Positions 9,045 to 17,422 of a stretch of DNA of 64,000 bases are shown here, in pieces. Under the pieces are notes generated by a model, which made no database searches, was not told where the DNA came from, and saw nothing but the letters and a program-made list of their open reading frames with translations. Position 1 is the stretch's first letter; each line of letters starts with the position of its first letter. The translations under genes were made by a program, and so were the position numbers. The stretch is taken from the NCBI RefSeq assembly GCF_902706285.1, contig NZ_CACSKD010000013.1, forward strand, positions 1-64,000, written 5' to 3'. The DNA is from Rhizobium sp. 18055 (GTDB taxonomy: Bacteria; Pseudomonadota; Alphaproteobacteria; Rhizobiales; Rhizobiaceae).

Positions 9045-9366
9045 CAACGGGAACTGACCATGAAGATTCCCTCAGTGGACCGACAAACGGGTTCTGGAGA
9101 GATGCTTCATGTTGGCTAATTGTCCCCATTGCCGCTGATCGGCGGTGGATTGGAAGGGCCCTCGATGGTACGACCGGAAGGGCTTCACCCGGCCTGCTTG
9201 TCGATGTTGAACGCATCGTATCCACCGTGGACTTCGCCCGAGGCGTTGGGTTTCGGCGGAGTGGAGTTCGTTCCGTGGCAGATCGGCGCAGTGATTTAGG
9301 GATTTGCTGACGCCTTCCGTGCAGGGCCAGAAGCTTGGCCAAGCTTTGTTTTCTAAATTTTGAGTT
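9045..9366. other. Gene-free gap with a perfect 16-bp palindrome
   Basis: Nothing convincing is encoded in these 322 bases. The notable element is the perfect palindrome AAGCTTGGCCAAGCTT (9331-9346), followed by TGTTTTCT and ending 20 bases before the ABC-3C effector start. A further inverted repeat, CTGGAA-N7-TTCCAG, lies at 9370-9388 just inside that gene. Either could be an operator for the ABC-3C operon; the 16-mer could also end the upstream transcript. Residual coding-like stretches do not form a frame. Confidence 0.55.
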
Positions 9367-10533
9367 GTGCTGGAATATCAATTTCCAGTAATAATCCGGG
9401 TGAGCCGCCATCCACACAACGTCGACTGGGATTACCAGGTGCTTACGAAAATCGAACCAAAAGCGGCGAGCGCCGTCCCGACGGCTGATCAAGTAACCAA
9501 CGGGATCAGAATATCTCCGATAAACATCCTGCCGGTCCTGCCGCCGGGTGACTGGGAAGACTTCACCCACGAATGGCTCTGGCACCTCAAGGACGTCGGC
9601 GTCTACACTGAGGTTAACAAGTTTTCAGGCTCCGGTGACCTCGGCCTCGACGTGGTGACGTTTACGCATGCCGACGGTTTCGACGCTCCTTGGGACAGCT
9701 ATCAGTGCAAACGCTACGACCACGCCCTGAGCCCAGGCGACGTTGTCCCGGAAATCGTGAAACTGATCTATCACTCGTTCACGCGAAAGCCGCCTTTCAA
9801 TCAAGGCCATCAGGTGCCGCGGAAGTATGTCTTTATCTGCCCGCACGGGATCGGGATTTCTGTTGGTCGGCTAATGAAAGACAAAAAAAGCTTCAAAGAA
9901 GCGGTGCGCCTGGCGTGGGAAAAGTCCATTCCGAAAGTCGGCAAGGGCATCGTTGCACCATTGTCGGGTGCATTGTTACGCTATTTCGACGACTTCGATT
10001 TTTCGATTTTCAGCGGGGTCGCTCCGGTGGACCTGATCGCGGCCCATAGCAAGACTCCGTTTCACCGAATGAGATTTGGAGGCGGATTGCCGCCCCGCCC
10101 TCCCGTGGAACCGCCACCGACGGTTCCGGTCGCCGCGGAAAGCGCTTATCTACGAAAACTTCTCGAGGCTTACGGAGATCATCTCGGCAAGGACGTCGGT
10201 TCGCTCGCCGGCCTCGGGCCGTCGATGATAAACCACTACGATCGGCAACGGACGTTGTTCTACAGCGCCGAATCATTGCGGGCCTTCGCGCGAGACCCCA
10301 ACCTTAACGGTACTTTCGCCGCGTTCCAGGACGATATCCGTCTAGGCGTAATTGACACGTGCGAAGATCAACATGACGATGGTTTTGCAAGACTCAAGAA
10401 GGTGATCACCCTCGCCGGGACGCTTGCGCTTTCTGGGCACGCCCTTCGATCTGTTGCCACTATCGCGGACCAGCAAGGTGTATGTCATCAACTCGCCAAT
10501 GACGACCGCCTTGAATGGATCAACAAGCCATGA
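9367..10533 (+). CDS. ABC-3C effector with PD-(D/E)xK nuclease-like domain
   Basis: This 388-residue protein heads an ABC three-component system. Residues about 55-190 form a restriction-endonuclease-like domain: Glu64 (DWEDF), Asp95 in a GDLGLDVV strand, then Gln113-x-Lys115 (SYQCKRY), the Mrr-like variant of the nuclease motif. A Pro-rich linker (about 240-255) leads to a C-terminal domain of ~130 residues, in the position of the ABC-3C CTD that docks the effector to its partners. The family logic is that an SMC-like ATPase senses DNA or a phage process and licenses the effector; the nuclease activity is inferred. The GTG start lacks a clear ribosome site; GTG at 9439 is an alternative. The end overlaps the MC2 gene. 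Confidence 0.82.
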   Translation: MLEYQFPVIIRVSRHPHNVDWDYQVLTKIEPKAASAVPTADQVTNGIRISPINILPVLPPGDWEDFTHEWLWHLKDVGVYTEVNKFSGSGDLGLDVVTFTHADGFDAPWDSYQCKRYDHALSPGDVVPEIVKLIYHSFTRKPPFNQGHQVPRKYVFICPHGIGISVGRLMKDKKSFKEAVRLAWEKSIPKVGKGIVAPLSGALLRYFDDFDFSIFSGVAPVDLIAAHSKTPFHRMRFGGGLPPRPPVEPPPTVPVAAESAYLRKLLEAYGDHLGKDVGSLAGLGPSMINHYDRQRTLFYSAESLRAFARDPNLNGTFAAFQDDIRLGVIDTCEDQHDDGFARLKKVITLAGTLALSGHALRSVATIADQQGVCHQLANDDRLEWINKP

Positions 10534-11021
10534 ATGAGCCCTTCAACAGCGCGTTGGAAACAGGAGTGAGGACGCTGACGATACTGGCGGCGTCATTCCC
10601 CAGTATGCATGACCTCAGCCGACTTGTGCAGTACGATTACCTTGTCGTGCACTCGGGCGACGCCGACCCAAATGGGCCGTCGAGTCTCCATCCGCCTCTG
10701 CCCATGCGGTCCGGCGAACTTCTGGTTCGACGTGGTCTTGTCGAGCGTGGCTTGCATCTGCTCTTGGGTCGAGGCCTTGCCAGACGTGTGTTCAACGAAC
10801 GCGGAGTTTTCTATCAAGCGGAAGAGGAAGCCGGCGCGTTCCTCAGCAATCTCAGGGAGCGCTACAATCTCGAGCTGCAGGAGCGGGCGGATTGGGTGGC
10901 GCAGAAATTCGACGAGCTCGACGATTTTGAACTTGACGAGGTAATCAAGAGTGTATTCTCCGCCGGGACAGCCCAGTTCCTTCCTGTCGAGAATCTTGCG
11001 ATCGAAGACGATCCCCGATGA
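10530..11021 (+). CDS. ABC-3C system middle component MC2
   Basis: This 163-residue protein has the recognisable MC2 pattern: an N-terminal ALETGVRTLTILAASFP helix, the LSRLVQYDYLVVHSGD segment, then LHPPLP and RSGELLVRRGL, and a winged-HTH-like remainder. In ABC-3C systems the middle component bridges the SMC-like ATPase and the effector. The start chosen is the ATG at 10530, which forms an ATGA overlap with the effector stop; an in-frame ATG at 10515 would add five residues. Its own end overlaps the ATPase start by ATGA, so the three genes are translationally coupled. Confidence 0.88.
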   Translation: MNEPFNSALETGVRTLTILAASFPSMHDLSRLVQYDYLVVHSGDADPNGPSSLHPPLPMRSGELLVRRGLVERGLHLLLGRGLARRVFNERGVFYQAEEEAGAFLSNLRERYNLELQERADWVAQKFDELDDFELDEVIKSVFSAGTAQFLPVENLAIEDDPR

Positions 11022-12874
11022 AGCACATCCATCTTCGCTATCTCGCCTATTTCAGTCCCAGCAAGAAGCCGGCCGAGATCAGGTTCTCACCGGGGCTAAA
11101 CGTCATCTGCGGCGCTTCTGAAACGGGGAAGTCGTTCATTGCAGAGAGCATCGACTTCATGCTCGGCCAGGAAAACCTCGATCGGAACCTGAGTGAGCAG
11201 GCTGGCTACGACCGAGTTCGTCTTGCTCTTCAATTCTCCGACGCCGCGGTATTGACAGTTGACCGGAGCGTCGAGGGCGGGGACTTTAAGGGCTATGACG
11301 AGCTCCTGTTTGAGAACAACCCTTCTGGGGAGCCTCGAAAACTCCGGTGGAAGCACTCGGGGGCGCGAACCGACACGCTTTCCTACGAACTCTTGAACCG
11401 GATCGGATTCAAGGACAAAAGGCTCCGGCAGAATTCCAGCGGCAAGACACGGTCACTGAGCTTCAGGGATGTCGCGCGGCTCTGTGTCGCGACCGAGGGT
11501 GACATACAAAGAAAGGGCTCCCCCGCCCTCTCGGGTCAGTTTGTGACCGCGACTTCGGAATACGCCGCTTTCAAGCTCATGCTCACAGGCAACGACGACA
11601 GCGCTCTTGTTTCCGTTGATGACACCTCGCCGCAGCGTCAGAAAGACGACGCAAAGGTCGAGCTGCTGGAGCAGATGATTTCCGAACTGCAGGCCGAAAT
11701 AGACGAAGCCGGGCTCGACGAAGCCGAGCTGCAGGATCAAGGTGAAAAGCTTGAAGCATCTCTCGATAGACAGAATGACATCCTCCGGGCCGCCCAGTCC
11801 GAGCTCAATCAATTGATCGAGCGGCGTGGCCACGCGGCCTCGACCATCAAGGCGTCTAGAGCGAGGATGACCGAGATTGAGGGATTGGTCGCCAGATTCT
11901 CCTTGCTGGAGAAGCATTATCAGAATGACATCGCCCGCCTCCGTTCCATCCACGAGACGGGTTCGCTTTTCGTTGGCCTCTCAGTGCATTCTTGCCCCTT
12001 GTGCGGTGCCGAGCCGGGCAACCAACATCAGGATGCCGACTGCGACGGCAACGTGGACGCGATCGTTTCAGCCGCAAGCGCTGAGATAGCGAAGATCGAA
12101 CGACTGAACCGCGAGCTTCAAGACACGCTCGACACGTTGGACCGGGAGCGACGCGAGATATCGGCAGGGTTGCCATCGTCGTTCAAGCTCTACAATAATC
12201 TGGACTCACAACTGTCCGAGATTGCCAGCCCTTCTGTCGGTGCCGAGCGAGTATCGTTCAATGAGCTTGCTTCGAAGCTGGCATCCGTGCGCACGTCGCT
12301 GGCAAAGTTCGCGTCGCTTGACCGGCTGAAAAAGCGTATGCAAACGCTTGTCGACGACGGGGGCGAAACGACGGGCTCTCGGCAGGGAACACGCACAATA
12401 CTGCCGACCTCCATCCAGGACGAATTTGCGAAAGAGGTCCAGCAAATCCTGACGGATTGGGATTATCCCGACGCGTCGAGAGTGTTTTTCGACGAGGCGT
12501 CCAAGGACCTCATGATTTCCGGCAAAGGACGAGGCAGCACGGGCAAGGGCCTCCGGGCAATTACCCATGCCGCCTTCACGATTGGGCTAATGCAGTTCTG
12601 CAAGGAGCGGGAGCTGCCTCACCCGGGCTTCGTGGTCCTCGATTCACCTCTGCTGGCATACTGGAAGCCGGAGGGCGAGCAGGACGATCTGCGCGGCTCG
12701 GCCCTCAAGCAGAATTTCTACGAGTACCTTGTCGGGATGTCGCAAGAGACCCAGGTCATCGTCGTGGAGAACGAGCACCCTCCTGACTTCGTCGAAAAGC
12801 GCGCACAGGTAACGGTGTTCACGAAAAACCCCTCTGTGGGACGATACGGCTTTTTTCCCGTTGTGATCCTGTAG
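11018..12874 (+). CDS. ABC-3C SMC/Rad50-like ATPase, DUF3732 family
   Basis: The 618-residue protein has a split ABC ATPase head. Walker A GASETGKS lies at 32-39, a coiled-coil arm runs from about 210 to 300 and again about 350-390, and a Rad50-type zinc-hook CPLC sits at its tip (326-329). The C-terminal DUF3732 half contains the Walker B-like FVVLDSPLLAY segment and a terminal VIVVENEHPP strand. In this class the ATPase is thought to sense nucleoprotein structures and control the paired effector. It is the last gene of a three-gene operon (9367-12874), with ATGA coupling to MC2. It looks intact. Confidence 0.92.
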   Translation: MKHIHLRYLAYFSPSKKPAEIRFSPGLNVICGASETGKSFIAESIDFMLGQENLDRNLSEQAGYDRVRLALQFSDAAVLTVDRSVEGGDFKGYDELLFENNPSGEPRKLRWKHSGARTDTLSYELLNRIGFKDKRLRQNSSGKTRSLSFRDVARLCVATEGDIQRKGSPALSGQFVTATSEYAAFKLMLTGNDDSALVSVDDTSPQRQKDDAKVELLEQMISELQAEIDEAGLDEAELQDQGEKLEASLDRQNDILRAAQSELNQLIERRGHAASTIKASRARMTEIEGLVARFSLLEKHYQNDIARLRSIHETGSLFVGLSVHSCPLCGAEPGNQHQDADCDGNVDAIVSAASAEIAKIERLNRELQDTLDTLDRERREISAGLPSSFKLYNNLDSQLSEIASPSVGAERVSFNELASKLASVRTSLAKFASLDRLKKRMQTLVDDGGETTGSRQGTRTILPTSIQDEFAKEVQQILTDWDYPDASRVFFDEASKDLMISGKGRGSTGKGLRAITHAAFTIGLMQFCKERELPHPGFVVLDSPLLAYWKPEGEQDDLRGSALKQNFYEYLVGMSQETQVIVVENEHPPDFVEKRAQVTVFTKNPSVGRYGFFPVVIL

Positions 12875-12935
12875 CTGTCCCCGGCAGCCCGTCGTGCACG
12901 GTGGGCGAACACTTTTCAAAGACCTTGTGAGGAAA

Positions 12936-13661
12936 CTAAGCGCCAAGCTCCGCGAATTCAGCATCGAGCGCCGACTTGGCCACCGCGAAAGCTCCTTCGT
13001 CCAACCATTTCGGCGATGCTGCGCGTAAATGCCCCCAGATTTCCGCATCCTCGGTCGTCCTGATCCCATGTAGAATGTTATTCAGAAAGTATTCCTCGCG
13101 CCCATTGGCTTGGGTCGCCCAAGCGGTTGCTATCTCAAGGGGTGACGGACGCTTTGTCTCTGGCATGGTGGCGGTCGCCAGTATCACGTCGAATTCAGCC
13201 GGCTCGTTTGCTCCATTGGTTGGCCAACCGATGGCCAACATCCCGGCCTTCGTGATCGGCTTAATGGGGATTTGAACCTCCTTCTCGAAGCGCGTCGTCC
13301 ACTCGGTTGACACCGATCCCACGGCGTCAGCGTCTTGAAAAAGCGCACCAACGGACCCCCAGTCTGCGGCGATTGAGCCGCGGGAGTTCGGGGCTTCAGC
13401 GCTCCAAAGCGCTTCCGCTTCGACAATCAACGCGCGGGCGTTCGAAATCTCGGATTTGAACGGCACCAGGAGCCCGATCCCCGGCTCGCCGTCGAGAACC
13501 ATCGTATAGGTATTGTCGCGGCTCATAGACTTGCGGCCATACCTGAGGGGCACGGTAACCCGAACTTCGTTGTCCATCGACAGTCGGGATGCTCGCCATT
13601 TCTCGCGCCTGCCGTCGCGATCCCATTTTAGCGATCCGATCATCAGTACGGCACCTCGCAA
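12936..13661 (-). CDS. Hypothetical protein, conserved-looking, possibly GGCT-like fold
   Basis: This is a 241-residue protein I cannot assign. It begins MRGAVLMIGSLKWD, loosely resembling the YGSL loop of gamma-glutamylcyclotransferase-fold proteins. A VPLRYGRKS motif, a TYTMVLDGE strand and Trp-rich helices follow. No signal peptide or membrane segment is evident. The start is TTG at 13661 with AGGAGG a few bases upstream; ATG at 13643 is an alternative. The frame is open further upstream to a TAA near 13749 with protein-like content, so a longer unusual start is possible. It is encoded downstream of the AAA+/M41 protease and its remnant on the same strand, and converges with the ABC-3C operon 61 bases away. 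Confidence 0.6.
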   Translation of the reverse strand: MRGAVLMIGSLKWDRDGRREKWRASRLSMDNEVRVTVPLRYGRKSMSRDNTYTMVLDGEPGIGLLVPFKSEISNARALIVEAEALWSAEAPNSRGSIAADWGSVGALFQDADAVGSVSTEWTTRFEKEVQIPIKPITKAGMLAIGWPTNGANEPAEFDVILATATMPETKRPSPLEIATAWATQANGREEYFLNNILHGIRTTEDAEIWGHLRAASPKWLDEGAFAVAKSALDAEFAELGA

Positions 13662-13779
13662 TTCGGCCTCCTCCAGGTGACATGCAGAATCCAGTGCGGC
13701 GAAAACGGCGAAAATTTCGCGGAATGTCTTCGAGCTGGTCGTACTTTAGACCCGGTAGCCCGCTTCCACAATCTGCCTG

Positions 13780-14236
13780 GGACGCCAGAACTATGTCGAT
13801 CGACATCGGAAGCTCGGGGTTGTCACGTCGTCGTCGCCGTGCTGCCTCCGCCACCAACTCCAAATCCGCGCCCGTGAGACTTTCTGTCCGAACAGCAATT
13901 TCGCCGCGCCTTTCGAGCGGCAGCTCCCAATCTAGATACTTTTGCAGGATAAAGCAGCGCGCCTCCGCGTGGCGGGCTGCTTTCAATGTGGCTGTCAATC
14001 CGACCTGCACGAAGAACAGCGGGGTCTATGTCATCGATGTCATTTACCTTGGCGATGACCACGACGCCCTTGCGCCCATTGATCCCATCCATCAGTTCCA
14101 GGAGCCCGTTGACTATGCCAATCATGTACTCGCATTGATCGTGCGCGCATTCACGCTGCATCATCCACGTCAGCGCACGGCCGGAAATGCCCATGCCGTG
14201 ACCGAACTTTAACGCCTCGGCATGCCCGGTCGCGCT
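13780..14236 (-). pseudogene. Frameshifted remnant of an AAA+/FtsH-like gene
   Basis: Directly after the stop of the intact AAA+ protease gene, the same frame continues and encodes a segment (about 13,990-14,130) reading IVNGLLELMDG, VVVIAKVNDIDDID and VLRAGRIDSHI. This matches the Walker-B-distal and arginine-finger part of the upstream protein (its residues about 338-380). Near 13,985 homology jumps to another frame, which continues with ARHAEARCFILQKYL and SLTGADLELVAEAARR, the AAA lid helices. Walker A, Walker B and the protease domain are absent. It is therefore a 5'- and 3'-deleted paralogous fragment with at least one frameshift, left by partial duplication or recombination between related islands. 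Confidence 0.7.
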
Positions 14237-16186
14237 TCAACCTTTAATGGTTTGGCTAACACACGGTTTTTGGCCAAGTATCTGCTTTATCTTTAATGCA
14301 CTCATCGAGCGTGCCTTTATTAGATCGTCCGCGATTACGTGAAGTGCGTGGCGCCGAAGGTCCAAGATTTCTTTCGCTCTTTTGAACTCCTTGTCGAGCA
14401 ATTCAGACACCGCCATACGAACCCTAAAGTCGCTTGCGCGCAACCTCCCCAGATCGTGGTCTTGAACGACGTCTATCGCCAACGTGCTACCCATTCCGAA
14501 GCACGCTTCAACTTTCGTCGCGAGAGCCGTTGCCATCCCCAGGTCAGAGCTTGGATCGCCGGCCCCGGAGTCGGTAAATTGGCCGAACGCCATGGTTTCG
14601 GCCGCTAGACCGCCAAGGTACATTGCGATGAGGTCGAGGTAGAACGAACGCGTCTTCATAGGGAAAGCTTGCCTCGTGAACAACGCTCCGCCCAAGGTAA
14701 GTACACCCTCGGCCAAGACTTTATCAGCAATGCTGATCCCCTCCAATTCCATCCCGAGTTCAAGGCCGACGATGGCGTGTCCCGCCTCGTGAACCGCCGC
14801 TACGCGCATGTGCTCGACCGGCAGGTCAATCAACGGTTTCGCAGCTTCGAGGGCGTGTTCAAATACGAACGGTGTTCCAGAACGGCGGGCTATTCGCCTC
14901 CCATCTCGTACCAACTGTTTGAGCCCTGCGCCCGACATTCCGGCGGTGGAACGGGCAAACTGATTTTCGTAGTCTTCGGGCACGGCAAATCCGGCATGGA
15001 ACTGGAAAATCTGCTGGCGCGTCGTCGAGTCCGGTAGAGGTATGATAAAGTGACGATCAAGCCGACCTGGTCGTAAAATAGCAAGGTCTATGTCCTCCGG
15101 ATGATTGGTCGCTCCCACGACGACAATCCCGGTACGACGCTCGAAGCCGTCAAGTAGTTCGAGCAACCCGTTAATCACCTGGCGTTTGTAGTCAGCATTC
15201 TGGCTGTCGTTGATTGCGCGGCTACCGATTGCATCGAGTTCATCAATGAACAGCAACGCCGTCCCTCGGGATTGCGCGTCTCGGAAACTTTCACGCATCG
15301 CCTTTAACAGGTCATTCAGGTATCCGGCCGATTGCCACTGTGCGGCCGAGGCCACCACGATCGGCAAATCACACGTCCTCGCCAAGGCTTCGGCGAATAA
15401 CGTCTTTCCTGTCCCCGGCGGCCCGGAAATCAGAGCACCGTTATCCACATCGTCCCATCGGATGAGACCAGCTTTAAAGTCGCCAAGATCGCGCGCGAGT
15501 TCAAGACCCCATTCTCTCGCCGCACCGAGACCAGCCAGGTCTGCGAGTGTCGGCCCGGTTGCAGCTACGGTCACCGTTGCAACCGATAGCCGTTCGGCCG
15601 TTCCTCGAAGGCGGCGGAGTCCTGCCAACACCGGGCGATCTGGTGGAAATGCGTATACAAGCCGCGTCCAAGACTCGGACGCTATCATCTTTTGCTCTAG
15701 CTCCGTCAGGACGTGACCGTAGCGCCTGAAAGTTGCAGTGATCTGGTGAGACGTCGGTCTCGGAATGGTGACCACTACGTCCGCAAACAGCCGCAGTTCC
15801 TCGTCAACGTCGTTCAAGCTGGTACAGAACAAAATACCTCGACCGTCTTCGGCCGCACGCCGGTAGATATCCAGTTCGGATGGTTTGTCGTTCTTCCTTT
15901 GTTTTATCGCCCTAACAAACGGGTCCGAATATCCCCGCCGGTTGCCGAGTTGGCGTAAAAAACGACGCCCGGCATGGACGAAGGTATCGATCGCATCCGA
16001 CGATGCGATCTCTAAGACCGCAAGCGACGAAGTCTTCGCCGCAACATGATGCCGGAGTGCTGCGACAATACCGCAGTAGGCAAGGTGAACAGGCACCGTG
16101 ACATCGGATTGATCGGACTTATCATCTGGCTTCCAAAGAGAGCGCGCTTGCTTTCCTGGAGGTTTATTTTTGGGCGAGTGCGGCAA
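14237..16186 (-). CDS. Soluble FtsH-like AAA+ ATPase with M41 zinc protease domain
   Basis: This is a 649-residue ATP-dependent metalloprotease. An N-terminal domain of ~200 residues without membrane helices replaces the FtsH transmembrane region. The AAA+ module has Walker A GPPGTGKT (255-262), Walker B LLFIDELDAIGS (Asp315, Glu316) and arginine fingers in LRPGRLDRH (371-379). The peptidase M41 domain has HEAGH (His466, Glu467, His470), and the third zinc ligand is probably Asp548 in GDPSSDLG. All catalytic residues are present, so it should unfold and degrade proteins in the cytoplasm. The start overlaps the metallophosphoesterase gene by 23 bases, making them one operon. It is too divergent to be the housekeeping FtsH; a role in island-encoded defence or regulation is inference. 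Confidence 0.9.
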   Translation of the reverse strand: MPHSPKNKPPGKQARSLWKPDDKSDQSDVTVPVHLAYCGIVAALRHHVAAKTSSLAVLEIASSDAIDTFVHAGRRFLRQLGNRRGYSDPFVRAIKQRKNDKPSELDIYRRAAEDGRGILFCTSLNDVDEELRLFADVVVTIPRPTSHQITATFRRYGHVLTELEQKMIASESWTRLVYAFPPDRPVLAGLRRLRGTAERLSVATVTVAATGPTLADLAGLGAAREWGLELARDLGDFKAGLIRWDDVDNGALISGPPGTGKTLFAEALARTCDLPIVVASAAQWQSAGYLNDLLKAMRESFRDAQSRGTALLFIDELDAIGSRAINDSQNADYKRQVINGLLELLDGFERRTGIVVVGATNHPEDIDLAILRPGRLDRHFIIPLPDSTTRQQIFQFHAGFAVPEDYENQFARSTAGMSGAGLKQLVRDGRRIARRSGTPFVFEHALEAAKPLIDLPVEHMRVAAVHEAGHAIVGLELGMELEGISIADKVLAEGVLTLGGALFTRQAFPMKTRSFYLDLIAMYLGGLAAETMAFGQFTDSGAGDPSSDLGMATALATKVEACFGMGSTLAIDVVQDHDLGRLRASDFRVRMAVSELLDKEFKRAKEILDLRRHALHVIADDLIKARSMSALKIKQILGQKPCVSQTIKG

Positions 16187-16952
16187 GGTCGATTACCAAG
16201 TCTGGAATGAATGTTTTGCGCGATGCCTCCTCGGGATAGCCGAGAGGATTACAGATCACCCGCGTCCTACCTATGAAGTAGTCGCTGGGGGAATGGAGAT
16301 GTCCATGCACCCACATCAAAGGCTCATATTCGAGGATTCGATACTCGAACCTTGATGCAAATGAGGGTGTCAGCCCGTCTCTTAAAAATGCTCGGGGAAC
16401 CGACATAAGGCTAGGGGCGTGATGGCTTACGATGACCGTGGGGCAATCGCGGTGTGACCGGTAGGCATTGTCGATATCGACGGACGCCCGCAGATGAAGA
16501 TGCAAGCTTTCCTGTGGAGTGAACCGCTTGAACGGCGTTTTTGAAAATTTGATGCGGCGGTAATCGTTCAACCCATCTTTGGCGATCGCCATTGCCATCC
16601 TTGGATCATCGTGAAGGTCGAAATTGGTCCAGAGTGTGGTACCGACGAAACGGTATCCCTCGAGGACCACAGAGTCGCCATCCAACAGAAACAGGTCATC
16701 ATAGCTAGCCGCCAGCTTGTAGCCGGCGGCTAGTCCCTCTTTGATGGAACTCCTGTAAAATTCGTGGTTTCCTGGAACGAAAATGACAGGCATGTGTGGA
16801 GCTATAAATTTTCCCAGCCACAGAATACTTGCAAGTACACCGCCATCGAGGATGTCACCTGCACAGAGGCAGACATCAGCATCGGGAATTTTGGAGAATT
16901 CAAAATTTGGGTCCAACTCCAGATGCAGATCGGAGAAAATCCACGCTCTCAT
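16164..16952 (-). CDS. Calcineurin-type metallophosphoesterase
   Basis: This 262-residue cytoplasmic phosphoesterase has the full metal-binding set: SDLHLE near residue 7, CAGDILD near residue 31, the GNHEFY motif near 60, VSHHAPS around 170 and VHGHLHSPSDY around 215. The ordering matches the calcineurin-like (MPE) family, whose members hydrolyse phosphomonoesters, phosphodiesters or cyclic nucleotides; the substrate here is unknown. The start overlaps the upstream DUF6634-like gene by ATGA, and its 3' end overlaps the AAA+/M41 protease gene by 23 bases. Tight coupling to a protease suggests a joint function. A nucleotide-signal hydrolase or nucleic-acid phosphatase are both possible. Confidence 0.88.
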   Translation of the reverse strand: MRAWIFSDLHLELDPNFEFSKIPDADVCLCAGDILDGGVLASILWLGKFIAPHMPVIFVPGNHEFYRSSIKEGLAAGYKLAASYDDLFLLDGDSVVLEGYRFVGTTLWTNFDLHDDPRMAMAIAKDGLNDYRRIKFSKTPFKRFTPQESLHLHLRASVDIDNAYRSHRDCPTVIVSHHAPSLMSVPRAFLRDGLTPSFASRFEYRILEYEPLMWVHGHLHSPSDYFIGRTRVICNPLGYPEEASRKTFIPDLVIDLAALAQK

Positions 16953-17293
16953 CTTAATGCTGATTCATTCTGGCTCCGCTTGCCGCTATCCATGGGCCGG
17001 CCAAGGCGATACCAGCGCGAGAACGTACGCGCATACCCCGCATCCACATCGAGATAAAACAGCTCTGTTGAAAACATGGGCTGGCCGTCGCTTATGTTGG
17101 GATGGCCTATAGTTCGGCCAATGAGGCACGGAACCGCTCTACGACCTACGAACCAGTCTGTGATGTGCACCGCAGTAGGTTGCTGCCAGTTAAAGCACCC
17201 AATATTGGCAAGATCGTCCGTGAGACCCCGCAACTTCGTTACGATCTCAATTTGGCTTGATCCAAACCACCTTCCCTCCAACGACTCACCCAT
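16949..17293 (-). CDS. DUF6634-like small protein
   Basis: This is a 114-residue protein. Its second half (VGRRAVPCLIGRTIGHPNIS and a C-terminal ARTFSRWYRLGRP) matches my recollection of the rhizobial DUF6634 family, often encoded on plasmids and islands. Function is unknown, and no signal or membrane segment is visible. The ATG at 17293 is preceded by AAAGGAGA at ideal spacing, the best ribosome site in the island. It is the first gene of the operon with the metallophosphoesterase (ATGA overlap) and AAA+/M41 protease, and is divergent from the tandem-HTH regulator, with 129 bases between them. Confidence 0.7.
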   Translation of the reverse strand: MGESLEGRWFGSSQIEIVTKLRGLTDDLANIGCFNWQQPTAVHITDWFVGRRAVPCLIGRTIGHPNISDGQPMFSTELFYLDVDAGYARTFSRWYRLGRPMDSGKRSQNESALR

Positions 17294-17387
17294 AACGATC
17301 TCCTTTAAATATCCAAAGCAACTGAATCAGTCCATATCATCTATATAACAAGCTTATGGACCAAATAAAGACACCAAATCAAATTTA

Positions 17388-17422
17388 TTGACAGTTCCAG
17401 GAGAAACCGGCTTTAGGCCGGT
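17388..17422 (+). promoter_or_regulatory. TTGACA and leader hairpin before the HTH gene
   Basis: A TTGACA hexamer lies at 17388-17393 and AGGAGA at 17399-17404. Between AGGAGA and the ATG (17423) lies a perfect inverted repeat, ACCGGC-TTTAG-GCCGGT (17406-17422), touching the start codon. The linear spacing (18 bases) is too long for a normal ribosome site but short if the hairpin folds. The repeat could instead be an operator for the encoded regulator. Confidence 0.45.

Noticed and set aside
13396..13780. Continuation of the AAA remnant frame into the following gene
   Set aside because: After about 13,780 similarity to AAA lid helices ends and the overlapping 241-residue frame is better supported.
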